From the NCBI GenBank assembly GCA_937926265.1, contig CALAZS010000212.1, positions 1 through 27,266 of the forward strand: DNA of 27,266 nucleotides. The letters are read 5' to 3'. Positions 14,940-23,199 of this stretch are shown here, piece after piece (within the stretch, counting starts at the first letter, position 1; each line of letters begins with the position of its first letter). This DNA is from an uncultured Gammaproteobacteria bacterium (GTDB lineage: Bacteria > Pseudomonadota > Gammaproteobacteria > Chromatiales > Chromatiaceae). The notes under the pieces were generated by a model, which was given only the letters and a program-made list of their open reading frames with translations, did no database searches and was not told the origin of the DNA. Made by a program: the position numbers and the translations under genes.

Positions 14940-15043
14940 TGAGGTAACCTTTACTTTTTGCCAAAGACGCGTAAATACTTCCCTGTAGCTTGACAACAGC
15001 ATCCCTGCTGTTGACACCTTGGCAAAAAGCAATGATTACCTCA
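14940..15043. repeat. Long intergenic hairpin with conserved tip, copy B
   Basis: Arm 14940-14966 (TGAGGTAACC...TTTTTGCCAAAG) pairs with 15018-15043 (CCTTGGCAAAAAG...TTACCTCA) with few mismatches. The tip (14967-15017) follows the plan of copies A and C: GTAAA, then TACTTCCCTGTA, GCTTGAC, and a hairpin CAACAGC-ATCCCT-GCTGTTG, then GACAC. It lies between the lemA stop and the GIDE-like gene start, within a possible two-gene unit, so it could lower or uncouple downstream expression. Confidence 0.65.
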
Positions 15044-15060
15044 TTCAGAAAGTCCGAGGA

Positions 15061-15633
15061 TTATTCGAATAATTGCTTGATATTAACGTCAGCTTTTTCC
15101 TCATCACTGAACTCAAGCAGATCAGCGGCCTGGAAGTTCAGCATGCGGGCAACGATGACATCAGGAAACTGTTCAATACGGACGTTATTGTTATTCACCG
15201 CCTCGTTGTAAAACTCACGGCGGTCCGCAATAGAGTTGGCCAGATCAGAAATACGGCTTTGCAGATGATTGAAACTTTCGTTGGCTTTCAGTTCAGGATA
15301 GTTCTCAGCTACGGCGAATAACTGCCCCATTCCCATACGCAGTTGTGATTCTGCAATGCCCAGCGCAGCAAGGTCATGACTCTGGCCGGCAGTGTAAACC
15401 GCATTTCGTGCCTGCATGACCTTTTCCAGGGTCTCCTGTTCGTATTGCATATACTGTTTACAGGTTTCCACCAGCTTTGGCAGTTCATCATGGCGCTGCT
15501 TGAGAAGAACGTCGATATTTGACCATGCTTTACTGACACCATGTTTTAAAGACACAAGGTTGTTGTAAATGGTTATAAAATAAACAACGATTATGGCGAT
15601 AATGCCCCAAAATATGATCGTTCCAATTTCCAT
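15061..15633 (-). CDS. lemA: LemA family membrane protein, 190 aa
   Basis: One N-terminal membrane helix (IGTIIFWGIIAIIVVYFITI) is followed by the family mark YNNLVSLKHGVSKAWSNIDVLLKQRHDELPKL and a long helical body (AENYPELKANESFNHLQSRISDLANSIADRR, in pieces). The length is standard for LemA. A strong ribosome site (AGGAGA) precedes the ATG at 15633. The predicted topology places the helical body outside the inner membrane or in the cytosol depending on orientation; the role is not established. It is divergent from the carbonic anhydrase gene with only 45 nt between start codons, where a TATGAT -10-like box (15662-15667, minus) is seen without a good -35. Confidence 0.9.
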   Translation of the reverse strand: MEIGTIIFWGIIAIIVVYFITIYNNLVSLKHGVSKAWSNIDVLLKQRHDELPKLVETCKQYMQYEQETLEKVMQARNAVYTAGQSHDLAALGIAESQLRMGMGQLFAVAENYPELKANESFNHLQSRISDLANSIADRREFYNEAVNNNNVRIEQFPDVIVARMLNFQAADLLEFSDEEKADVNIKQLFE

Positions 15634-15678
15634 GAGATCTCCTGAAGATTGACTGACTTACATCATAGCGAATTAACC

Positions 15679-16224
15679 ATGACAAATATAAGGCACTTTG
15701 ACAATTATTACCCTGAAATTGACCCAACTGTCTGGATAGATCCAAGTGCCGTAGTTATCGGTAATACCAAAATTGGTGCCCGCAGCAGCGTCTGGCCGAA
15801 TGTCACTATCCGTGGTGACATTCATAAAATCCGCATTGGCGAAGAAACCAATATTCAGGATAACAGCATTCTGCACATTAGCCATGACAGCGAATTCATG
15901 CCGGGTGGTGCCCCGCTGATTATTGGCAGTCATGTCACTGTTGGTCACCTGGTAACTTTACACGGTTGCCAGATCGCCGATTACTGCCTGGTGGGCATGG
16001 GTAGTATCATACTTGATAACGCATTCGTAGAAGAACAGGTCATGATTGGTGCCGGATCGCTGGTGCCGGGGGGCAAGCAACTTGAGTCCGGTTTTCTTTA
16101 CGTTGGCAGCCCGGTGAAAAAAATTCGGAAATTAACTGATAAGGAAAAAGATTTCCTGGTTTATTCAGCAGAAAACTATCATAAGCTGGCGGAAAAACAC
16201 CGCACCTCGGCACAGAATGATTAG
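15679..16224 (+). CDS. yrdA: Gamma-type carbonic anhydrase-like hexapeptide protein (YrdA-like), 181 aa
   Basis: The body is a left-handed beta helix of hexapeptide turns (PSAVVIGNTKIGARSSVWPN onward). The three zinc-type histidines of the gamma carbonic anhydrase family lie in ILHISH, VTVGH and TLHGC. The pattern VGMGSIILDNAFVEEQVMIGAGSLV followed by LESGFLYVGSPVKKIR is that of YrdA-type proteins. I choose the ATG at 15679 because family members begin close to the first strand. A TTG at 15649 would add ten residues (MTDLHHSELT) unlike the family. Many YrdA-like members show weak or no carbonic anhydrase activity. This is the first of three plus-strand genes. Confidence 0.9.
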   Translation: MTNIRHFDNYYPEIDPTVWIDPSAVVIGNTKIGARSSVWPNVTIRGDIHKIRIGEETNIQDNSILHISHDSEFMPGGAPLIIGSHVTVGHLVTLHGCQIADYCLVGMGSIILDNAFVEEQVMIGAGSLVPGGKQLESGFLYVGSPVKKIRKLTDKEKDFLVYSAENYHKLAEKHRTSAQND

Positions 16225-16235
16225 ATAGCTATACT
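16207..16235 (+). promoter_or_regulatory. Candidate promoter for the diguanylate cyclase gene
   Basis: TCGGCA (16207-16212, 4 of 6 to TTGACA) and TATACT (16230-16235, 5 of 6 to TATAAT) are 17 nt apart, at the end of the carbonic anhydrase gene and about 35 nt before the cyclase ATG. This is a consensus match by eye; read-through from upstream is equally possible. Confidence 0.35.
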
Positions 16236-16269
16236 ATTAGCAACGCTGTAGCCGAAAATAACAACCAAG

Positions 16270-17295
16270 ATGAAAACCGAGCGCACACAAATAACCCGCG
16301 CCTACTGGATTATATCCATGGTGCTTTTCCTGTTTCTGACCGCCCTGAGTATCGGGATGATTAGTTACCAGCGGGATTCTCTGCTCGAACAGGAATATCT
16401 TAATCTCAAAAATCAGATCAATGCTGCCATGGAAGTACTTGAAACAGACTTGTTACAGGGAAACCGTACAGAAGCTGAGAAACTGTTATCACTGTGGGCC
16501 AAGCATGTGACCGGACTGGTGAATATCAAAATTACCGACCCGGAAAACGATATCTTTGCAAAATACCAGGGCGATTCCAGCAGTGAATATTTATCCTATC
16601 ATCGCACCGTTTTTCCAAACCAGCCCGGCTACCAGATAGAAATAACTTACGACTCAGGCCCGATATACCAGTCACTCAACAACCTGTTACTGATTGCCAT
16701 CGCAGCGAGCCTGCTGGTGATTATTTTACTGATGATGCTGATGTGGTTTGTTATGCATCGTTATGTTTTTGTACCGCTCAGGCGTTCAGAAGATCAACTC
16801 ATTGACCTGGCAAATTATGACACCTTGACCCAGGTCTATAACCGCCGTGCCTTTACCGAAGCGGCAGAGACTGAAATTCAACGATGCAAACGCAACAACA
16901 CGCCGTTATGCATGGCAATGCTGGACCTTGATCGTTTTAAAAGTGTTAATGATGAGTTCGGCCATGCGATCGGTGACCTGGTACTGATTCTTTTTAGCAA
17001 TGAAACAAAACTGCTGATTCGTCAGTACGATATTCTTGGACGTATAGGTGGAGAGGAGTTCGCTCTTTGTTTACCGGGGATGGGACTTGAAGGAGGAGCA
17101 CAGGCAGCAGAACGTATACGTGCTAAAATCGCTGCCCTGCCGCATATTGGAGGTGAGCACCCACTAGCGTTAAGTGTCAGTGTTGGCATAACTGAAATGC
17201 AGGAAGATGACAGGCTTGAGGGGTTGCTTAAACGCGCGGATGATGCTCTTTACCGGGCCAAGGCCAATGGCCGCAACAGGGTCGAATCCGTTTAA
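16270..17295 (+). CDS. Membrane-bound diguanylate cyclase (GGDEF), 341 aa
   Basis: There are two membrane helices (about 12-33 and 139-163) around a periplasmic sensor region of about 105 residues, then a GGDEF domain from about 175. The active site is GGEEF (260-264). An RQYD motif (251-254) lies five residues before it, the right position for the inhibitory I-site, so product feedback is likely. NYDTLTQVYNRRAF and DLDRFKSVNDEFGHAIGD are standard GGDEF segments. The enzyme makes cyclic di-GMP from two GTP. The sensor is too short and undistinguished to assign a ligand. It ends 17 nt before the SulP transporter gene, and co-transcription is likely. Confidence 0.92.
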   Translation: MKTERTQITRAYWIISMVLFLFLTALSIGMISYQRDSLLEQEYLNLKNQINAAMEVLETDLLQGNRTEAEKLLSLWAKHVTGLVNIKITDPENDIFAKYQGDSSSEYLSYHRTVFPNQPGYQIEITYDSGPIYQSLNNLLLIAIAASLLVIILLMMLMWFVMHRYVFVPLRRSEDQLIDLANYDTLTQVYNRRAFTEAAETEIQRCKRNNTPLCMAMLDLDRFKSVNDEFGHAIGDLVLILFSNETKLLIRQYDILGRIGGEEFALCLPGMGLEGGAQAAERIRAKIAALPHIGGEHPLALSVSVGITEMQEDDRLEGLLKRADDALYRAKANGRNRVESV

Positions 17296-17312
17296 TTCTA
17301 AAACTTTTTAAA

Positions 17313-19565
17313 ATGATTTCTTCAAAGGATTTATCAGCCTCGCTGGTCGGCGCCCTTGCCACTCTTCCACAGGTTATTGCATATGGATTGATTGCTTTTA
17401 GCCCGCTCGGCACTGACTGGGTGATCTATGGTCTGACTGCCAGCCTGGGCTCTGCCATTTTATTTGGTTTACTAACCGCTTCATTAAGCACAAACCCTTC
17501 ATTGCTCTCCGGTCCCAGGGCAATGACCGCACTGGTCATTGCCGGCAGTATCCAGGCCGGGCTCAATATTGGATTGAGCCCTGAGCTAACGGTTCTTATG
17601 TCGTTTTCAGGAATTGTTATCGCGGGCTTTTTTCAATACCTGGCCGGAGTTTTAAAAGTAGGCCATCTTGCCTCATACCTACCAGTTCCAGTGCTCGGAG
17701 GTTTTGTGACAGCCTCGGCTTTCCTGGTTATCTTCAAATCCCTGCCTATCGCCCTGAACCTACCCCAGGAGAATTTTCCTTCCAGCCTGTTTTCAGGTGA
17801 GCAGAACATTGATACCTGGGCATTGCTTGTCAGTGGCATAACCTTGATTATTGCCTTCTCACTTGAAGGGCGCATACGTGCAATTCCTTCGGCCCTGATT
17901 GGCATTATCACTGGCACAGCTGTTTATTACATCGGTCTTGATTATTTCGACATGCCAGAAGGTCAGCTCATCCAGCAAATTGAAACCAGCAATTGGTTAC
18001 TTGTGCTGAGCATTTTTCCTGCTGAGCCGGACTGGCATTTATTTATCAACAACATCGGTATTGCTTTTTCAGTAGGTGTATCAGTGAGCCTGTTGGCCGC
18101 CTTTGATACCGTGCTTTCCCTGATTGCATTGGATAAACAGATCGGTACCAGCAGCAACCTGAACAAAGAACTTAAACATCATGGCCTGACTAATATGCTG
18201 ATGGGCGTGGTCGGTTTTCTGCCAGGCTCAGGTACGATGAACCGCTCCATGGCAGTCTATCAATCCAGGCCAAATTCAAACAGGCTAGCCAATATTGGCA
18301 GCAGCCTGATGCTGTTTTTACTCGTCATTGTTCTACTGCCAATGCTGGGAGGACTGCCACTCTGGGCGGCCATTGGTATGTTAATCGCGATTTCATTTCA
18401 GGCGATTGACCGGTCATTTTTCGAAAAAATCCTGAGCATTATCGGCAAGAAAATCCCATTCCGGCAGGTTCTAATAGGAGATGTTATCGTTGAGCTTGTT
18501 GTGATTACCACAGCACTCGTCTTTTCTCTGAATGCCGCGATTGGTGTTGGCATTTTTATCTCTGTTTTAATGTTCGCCATCGGCACGGGCCGTAGCCCGG
18601 TTCGACGAATTATCCTTGGCTCCCGCCTTTATTCAAAAATACAAAGACCGGCTGAAGAACTGGAATTTCTCGAACAACATGGTTCACAGATTGCTGTTTT
18701 TGAATTACAAGGTGCCTTATTTTTCGGATCCAGCGTTGAATTACTGACTGAAACGAAAAAAATCATTAAGCAGAATATTCAATTTCTTATTATGGACTTA
18801 AGAAAACTGTCCTCGGTTGACAGTTCGGGCGCATCAACCATTATTGCGGTCAAAAAACTTTGTTCTGATAACAACATCCAACTTTTCTTAAGCTGTCTTG
18901 AAGTCGAAAGACGACTTTTCCAGGAAAAGCTTGATCTTCAAGGCAATCATGACCGTCGTAAATCAAAACTTACACCTCGCTGGATCTGGCTTAACATGCA
19001 TGCCAACAGGGTCTTTGAATATATTGAACTTGAATCTATTTATGATGACACTTATAGCGCGCTGGCACATTGCGAGGAATTACTTTTAAAACATAGTGGC
19101 TTCAAAGCCAAGGACAGCCTTAGAAGATCCATAGACTCAAGTAATTTACTCAATGGTTTAAACGATGAGGAAGTTAGGAGGTTAAGCCGGTTTACAGAGA
19201 TCAGGAAATTTCGCGCTGATGAAAATGTCTTTCTACAGGACTCTAATGGTGATAGTGCTTATTTTCTCGTGAAAGGGAAAATGGATGTATTACTTGAAAT
19301 TCCAGGCTCAAGCAGGAAACGTCGCATTACTACATTAATTGCCGGTAACCTGTTTGGAGAAATGAGCCTGCTTGACCACCAGTCCCGGTCTGCCTCAGTG
19401 AAAGCTGCGACAGATGCCATCTGCTTTAAAATTTCAAAAGACAATTTTGATCAATTAAGAAAATCCCATCCTGAAATTGGTTTCAAGCTGATGAAAAACC
19501 TCAACCAGATTTTGTCCAATCGATTACGACAAGCCTCCAATGTCATTGCCGAACTAGAGCAATAA
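17313..19565 (+). CDS. SulP/SLC26 anion transporter with STAS and cyclic nucleotide-binding domains, 750 aa
   Basis: Residues about 5-430 are the multi-helix SulP transport core (NPSLLSGPRAMTALVIAGSI; GFLPGSGTMNRSMAVYQSR). About 455-545 is a STAS domain (LIMDLRKLSSVDSSGAST). About 612-735 is a cNMP-binding domain with the phosphate cassette GEMSLLDHQSRSASVKA including the ligand arginine. SulP proteins carry sulfate, bicarbonate, chloride or dicarboxylates across the inner membrane; the substrate is not readable here. The extra C-terminal domain implies gating by cAMP, cGMP or a related nucleotide, and the neighbouring cyclase makes cyclic di-GMP. No good ribosome site precedes the ATG, fitting translational coupling to the gene before it. 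Confidence 0.9.
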   Translation: MISSKDLSASLVGALATLPQVIAYGLIAFSPLGTDWVIYGLTASLGSAILFGLLTASLSTNPSLLSGPRAMTALVIAGSIQAGLNIGLSPELTVLMSFSGIVIAGFFQYLAGVLKVGHLASYLPVPVLGGFVTASAFLVIFKSLPIALNLPQENFPSSLFSGEQNIDTWALLVSGITLIIAFSLEGRIRAIPSALIGIITGTAVYYIGLDYFDMPEGQLIQQIETSNWLLVLSIFPAEPDWHLFINNIGIAFSVGVSVSLLAAFDTVLSLIALDKQIGTSSNLNKELKHHGLTNMLMGVVGFLPGSGTMNRSMAVYQSRPNSNRLANIGSSLMLFLLVIVLLPMLGGLPLWAAIGMLIAISFQAIDRSFFEKILSIIGKKIPFRQVLIGDVIVELVVITTALVFSLNAAIGVGIFISVLMFAIGTGRSPVRRIILGSRLYSKIQRPAEELEFLEQHGSQIAVFELQGALFFGSSVELLTETKKIIKQNIQFLIMDLRKLSSVDSSGASTIIAVKKLCSDNNIQLFLSCLEVERRLFQEKLDLQGNHDRRKSKLTPRWIWLNMHANRVFEYIELESIYDDTYSALAHCEELLLKHSGFKAKDSLRRSIDSSNLLNGLNDEEVRRLSRFTEIRKFRADENVFLQDSNGDSAYFLVKGKMDVLLEIPGSSRKRRITTLIAGNLFGEMSLLDHQSRSASVKAATDAICFKISKDNFDQLRKSHPEIGFKLMKNLNQILSNRLRQASNVIAELEQ

Positions 19566-19584
19566 TGATTTATTCTGGCAATAG

Positions 19585-19613
19585 AAAAACCCGCCAGGAA
19601 AACCATGACGGGT
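19585..19613 (-). terminator. Intrinsic terminator after mgtE
   Basis: On minus, ACCCGTCA (19613-19606) pairs with TGGCGGGT (19596-19589) around a 9-nt loop and is followed by a run of Ts (19589-19585). It is 14 nt past the mgtE stop and lies between convergent genes. The plus strand has the same stem but lacks a good T run, so it is a weaker terminator for the SulP gene. Confidence 0.8.
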
Positions 19614-19626
19614 ATCTAAACTTGCA

Positions 19627-21060
19627 TTACTTGACCAGGAAAACGGCTGCCAAACCAAGGAAAATAAAAAAGCCCATACTGTCGGTTATAGCGGTTACCA
19701 GGACCCCGGAACCAAGTGCCGGGTCCCGCTTCATTGACTGCAGGGTAAATGGTATCGCCAGACCCAGAATTGCCGCCAGTAACAGGGTGAGCACCATGGC
19801 AGCGGCAATTACCAGCATTAATCCGATATCCTGGTAAAAAACCAGAGCAAACAGTCCAACCGTACTTCCCCAGACAAGACCGTTGAGTACACTCAACGTC
19901 ATTTCCTTTCTTACCAGGTGCCCAACATTGGCATCATCAATCTGTGACAGCGCCAGGCCACGAACCACCAGGGTTGTTGTCTGGTTACCGGTATTACCAC
20001 CAATGGCAGCCACAATCGGCATTAATGCCGCCAGCGCAACAAACTGGGTGATAGTTTCTTCAAACAGGCCGATCACCCTGGAAGCAAAAAACGCTGTGAG
20101 CAAACTTAATGACAACCATAACCAGCGGTTTTTGGCACTTTTCCAAACCGGTCCAAAAAGGTCTTCCTCGTTGGCAATACCGGCGGAGTTAAGTGCATCC
20201 TCACTCATGTCGTCACGTACAAAGTCCATGACTTCATCTACTGTCAGCCGTCCTATGGGGCGACCGGCGCCACTGACAACCGGAGCCGATATCAGGTTAT
20301 ATCGTTCAAATGCCCTGGCAGCATTCGAGGCCGGTTCATCAACCATGAACGTGACAACATCCTTGGCCATAACCTCTTCCACCGTTTTTTCCTGGTCATT
20401 CAATACCAGTGATTGCCATGGCAGCACACCGGCCAGGTGTCCTCGCCGGTCAATCACGAAAAGCTTGTCATTCTGATCAGGTAAATCTTTTTTATTTTTC
20501 AACTCTTCAATAACATCTTTCAGGACCTGGAACTGGCGCACCAGCAGCATGTCCTTACCCATCATTTCACCAACACTGTCCTCTTCATACTGCAGTGCAT
20601 TGTTGACCCAGTCTTTGTCCTCCCTGGACAGGTCATCAAGACGTTCCAGCATCAGGTGCTCTGGAACCAGGTCAGTGATATAACCCAGTTCTTCTGCATC
20701 CAGTTGTGCCAGCAACTTGCGAAGCTCTGCTTCACTGCTGATTTCAATAATCTGCTCTGCAACTGAATCGGATAGCTCCAGCAGGACCTGACCGCCACGA
20801 ATGGGTAACTGCATTTGCCAGACTAACTGGCGATCTTCCTGGGTAAGGTTTTCCAATACCCAGGCAACATCGGCGGTATGCAGATTAGAGAGAAATTTTT
20901 CCAGGTGGGTCTGCTGTTGCCTGTGTACCAGCTGTGAAACAACATCTTCCCGGGGACCGGCCTGGTGACGGGCAAGGTTTTCTACCAGGCGGCCTTTATC
21001 TATCTGCTCCCTGACCTGCTCTAGAATCCTTTTTTCATGTTTTTCGCTAGTTGTTTGCAT
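19627..21060 (-). CDS. mgtE: MgtE-type magnesium transporter, 477 aa
   Basis: The MgtE order is complete: an N-terminal helical superhelix (about 30-150, with ADVAWVLENLTQEDRQLVW), a pair of CBS domains (about 165-285, with VDEPASNAARAFERYNLISAPV), a connecting helix, and five membrane helices with the signature ALMPIVAAIGGNTGNQ. Length matches the family. It is an inner-membrane channel for Mg2+ in which the cytosolic N and CBS domains close the pore when internal magnesium is high. The start is 4 nt after the aroE stop, so the two genes are co-transcribed, and a terminator follows at 19585-19613. Confidence 0.95.
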   Translation of the reverse strand: MQTTSEKHEKRILEQVREQIDKGRLVENLARHQAGPREDVVSQLVHRQQQTHLEKFLSNLHTADVAWVLENLTQEDRQLVWQMQLPIRGGQVLLELSDSVAEQIIEISSEAELRKLLAQLDAEELGYITDLVPEHLMLERLDDLSREDKDWVNNALQYEEDSVGEMMGKDMLLVRQFQVLKDVIEELKNKKDLPDQNDKLFVIDRRGHLAGVLPWQSLVLNDQEKTVEEVMAKDVVTFMVDEPASNAARAFERYNLISAPVVSGAGRPIGRLTVDEVMDFVRDDMSEDALNSAGIANEEDLFGPVWKSAKNRWLWLSLSLLTAFFASRVIGLFEETITQFVALAALMPIVAAIGGNTGNQTTTLVVRGLALSQIDDANVGHLVRKEMTLSVLNGLVWGSTVGLFALVFYQDIGLMLVIAAAMVLTLLLAAILGLAIPFTLQSMKRDPALGSGVLVTAITDSMGFFIFLGLAAVFLVK

Positions 21061-21064
21061 GTGT

Positions 21065-21871
21065 TTATCTCAACGCATCAATAACCTGACTGGTTTCAGG
21101 ACGAACCTGTCGCCACAGGTAAAAGGATTCGGCAGCCTGTTCTACCAGCATTCCAAGTCCATCAAGGGCTTTACCGGCTTTATGAGCTTTTCCCCAGCTG
21201 ACAAATGCTGTCGGCTCGGTTGAATACATCATGTCATACGTCCAGCCCCCGGGTTCAAGACAATCCTCAGGGATGGCTGGCAGTTGCCCGGATAACCCGG
21301 CCGCGGTTCCGTTGATGATCAGGTCAAATGTATGACCGGCCAACTCATCCAGACCGCAACCCACGACGCTGCCAATATCCTTTACCTTTTCTGCCAGACT
21401 GATTGCTTTCGATGCTGTACGGTTGGCAATCACCAGTTTTGCCGGTGTCTGCTCCAGTAACGGTCTGAGCACTCCCTTGGAAGCGCCACCGGCACCGAGT
21501 AATAATATGTTGGCACCGGCAAAGTTAAACAGATGGTTACAACCGAGATCTGTAACCAGGCCAACACCATCGGTATTGTCACCCGCAATCGTGCCGTCCC
21601 TGAATAACAGGGTATTAACGGCTTCGGCTGTTTTAGCCCTGTCTGAGAGACTGGTAGCCATTTGAAATGCCTGTTCCTTGAAAGGCACAGTGACATTCAG
21701 ACCCTTGCCACCTGCTTCGATGAAAGCCTGCACATCTTTCACAAAATCTTCACCCAGTATACGGCCGTATTCAACATCTTCACCGCTTTGTTCGGCGAAC
21801 ATTTTGTGAATGGCCGGTGATTTGGAATGTTCGATTGGGTTACCGATTACGGCGTAATGGTCTGTCATCAT
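21065..21871 (-). CDS. aroE: Shikimate dehydrogenase, 268 aa
   Basis: The substrate site is shown by VIGNPIEHSKSP and GLNVTVPFKEQA (catalytic lysine), with AGDNTDGVGL carrying the paired aspartate. The NADP fold has LLGAGGASKG, and NRTASKA matches the NADP-preferring loop. The enzyme reduces 3-dehydroshikimate to shikimate in aromatic amino acid synthesis. Two ATGs are adjacent (21871 and 21868); the GAGGT ribosome site is only 1-2 nt from the first, so the second may be used. It is separated from hemB by two long hairpins (21889-22140) and followed closely by mgtE. Confidence 0.95.
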   Translation of the reverse strand: MMTDHYAVIGNPIEHSKSPAIHKMFAEQSGEDVEYGRILGEDFVKDVQAFIEAGGKGLNVTVPFKEQAFQMATSLSDRAKTAEAVNTLLFRDGTIAGDNTDGVGLVTDLGCNHLFNFAGANILLLGAGGASKGVLRPLLEQTPAKLVIANRTASKAISLAEKVKDIGSVVGCGLDELAGHTFDLIINGTAAGLSGQLPAIPEDCLEPGGWTYDMMYSTEPTAFVSWGKAHKAGKALDGLGMLVEQAAESFYLWRQVRPETSQVIDALR

Positions 21872-21888
21872 TACCTCTGATTGCTATT

Positions 21889-21993
21889 GGGTGTGATATC
21901 AATACTTTTTCTGGTCGCTCTGGTACATCCATGTATCGCTTGACTTCGGACATCCTGTCCTCAGACACCTGAAAAAGTATTGATACCACACCC
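21889..21993. repeat. Long intergenic hairpin with conserved tip, copy C
   Basis: Arm 21889-21915 (GGGTGTGATATCAATACTTT...) and arm 21967-21993 (...AAGTATTGATACCACACCC) pair at 25 of 27 positions. The tip (21916-21966) contains TACATCCATGTA, then CGCTTGAC, then GGACATCCTGTCC, then AGACAC, which matches copies A and B. It lies 18 nt upstream of the aroE start on the minus strand transcript. Nothing else is seen between it and copy D. Confidence 0.72.
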
Positions 21994-22004
21994 TCTTGTT
22001 TGTT

Positions 22005-22140
22005 TTGCATGCAGCAGGATTTATTCAGGCTTTGTCTTTTCTCTGGCGTACGAAGGGCAGGATGCCCGGAGTCGAGTGACCATGGATGGCTCGAACGTTC
22101 AGAGAAAAGACCGGAGCCTGAATTGAATCTACTGCTGCAA
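22005..22140. repeat. Long intergenic hairpin with conserved tip, copy D (reverse orientation)
   Basis: Arm 22005-22045 pairs imperfectly with 22100-22140. The best matched parts are ATTCAGGCT (22023-22031) with AGCCTGAAT (22115-22123), and GTCTTTTCTCTG (22034-22045) with CAGAGAAAAGAC (22100-22111). Read on minus, the tip contains CCATCCATGG, CACTCGACTCC and GGGCATCCTGCCC, the same order as copy C read on plus. The outer arm ends exactly at the hemB stop codon. Confidence 0.68.
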
Positions 22141-23154
22141 CTATTCGTTTAACCATTCTGCAGCCTGCTTGGCAAAATAAGTCAAAATCCCATCAGCCCC
22201 GGCCCGTTTAATACAGGTCAAAGACTCCATCACAACAGCCTTCTCATCCAGCCAGCCATTCTGTGCTGCGGCCTTCAACATCGCGTATTCACCACTGACC
22301 TGGTAAACATAAGTCGGCACTGCAAACTGGTCCTTGATTCTTCTGACAATATCCAGGTAAGGCATTCCCGGTTTGATCATCACCATGTCAGCACCTTCGG
22401 CCAGGTCCATGGCAACTTCACGCAAGGCTTCATCACTGTTAGCCGGATCCTGCTGGTAAGTGTACTTGTTACCGGAACCCAGGTTGCCGGACGAACCCAC
22501 CGCATCACGAAACGGCCCGTAAAAACTCGATGCATACTTGGCAGAGTAAGACAGGATAAGGGTATGAATATGGCCTTCATGTTCCAGTGCATCCCGTATA
22601 TCACCAACCCTGCCATCCATCATATCGGATGGGCCGACAATATCAGCGCCGGCCTCGGCATGTGAAACGGCCTGTTTGACCAGCACCTCTACTGTTTCAT
22701 CATTCATTACATAACCGGATTCATCAATCAGGCCGTCCTGTCCATGCGTTGTGAACGGATCCAGGGCAACATCTGTCATCACACCCAGTTCCGGTACTGC
22801 ATCTTTTAATGCACGAACCGCACGTTGTGCCAGGCCATCCGGGTTATAAGCTTCGCGCGCATCCAGGCTTTTAACTTCAGTGGGAGTAACCGGGAAAAGT
22901 GCCATCGCTGGAATACCAAGCTGCGCCACCTGTTTTGCTTCCTTAACCAGCAGATCAATGCTCATACGCTCAACACCCGGCATGGAACTGACTGCCTCAC
23001 GGTTGTTATCACCTTCAAGGACGAATACCGGGTAAATAAAATCATCCGGTGTTACGTGGGTTTCACGCATCAGCCTTCTGGAAAAATCATCACGTCTCAT
23101 GCGACGCATTCGCGTATATGGATATCCACCAAATGCCTGGGAATCAATGCTCAT
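22141..23154 (-). CDS. hemB: Delta-aminolevulinic acid dehydratase (porphobilinogen synthase), 337 aa
   Basis: The enzyme joins two 5-aminolevulinate molecules into porphobilinogen for heme and related tetrapyrroles. Active-site segments are ILSYSAKYASSFYGPFRDA and MVMIKPGMPYLDIVR, each with a catalytic lysine. The metal-site stretch reads DVALDPFTTHGQDGLID, aspartate-rich where zinc enzymes have cysteines, so this is the Mg2+-type as in Pseudomonas. I start at ATG 23154, which follows a GAGGA ribosome site. The frame is open 12 codons further to 23190, but that addition is unlike the family. It is 45 nt after phoR and followed at once by hairpin copy D. Confidence 0.95.
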   Translation of the reverse strand: MSIDSQAFGGYPYTRMRRMRRDDFSRRLMRETHVTPDDFIYPVFVLEGDNNREAVSSMPGVERMSIDLLVKEAKQVAQLGIPAMALFPVTPTEVKSLDAREAYNPDGLAQRAVRALKDAVPELGVMTDVALDPFTTHGQDGLIDESGYVMNDETVEVLVKQAVSHAEAGADIVGPSDMMDGRVGDIRDALEHEGHIHTLILSYSAKYASSFYGPFRDAVGSSGNLGSGNKYTYQQDPANSDEALREVAMDLAEGADMVMIKPGMPYLDIVRRIKDQFAVPTYVYQVSGEYAMLKAAAQNGWLDEKAVVMESLTCIKRAGADGILTYFAKQAAEWLNE

Positions 23155-23199
23155 TATTTCCTCACTTGTGATGATTGCTTTAAATTCCAATTGGAAGTT

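Noticed and set aside
15649..15678. TTG start giving a longer carbonic anhydrase
   Set aside because: The extra ten residues do not resemble the family, and an ATG at 15679 is at the expected place.
21889..22140. Insertion sequence or MITE with target duplications
   Set aside because: The arms differ at each locus and no direct flanking duplication or transposase is visible, so a standard MITE is not supported.
23155..23190. Upstream ATG for hemB
   Set aside because: The internal ATG at 23154 has the ribosome site GAGGA and matches the family's N-terminus; the 12 added residues do not.
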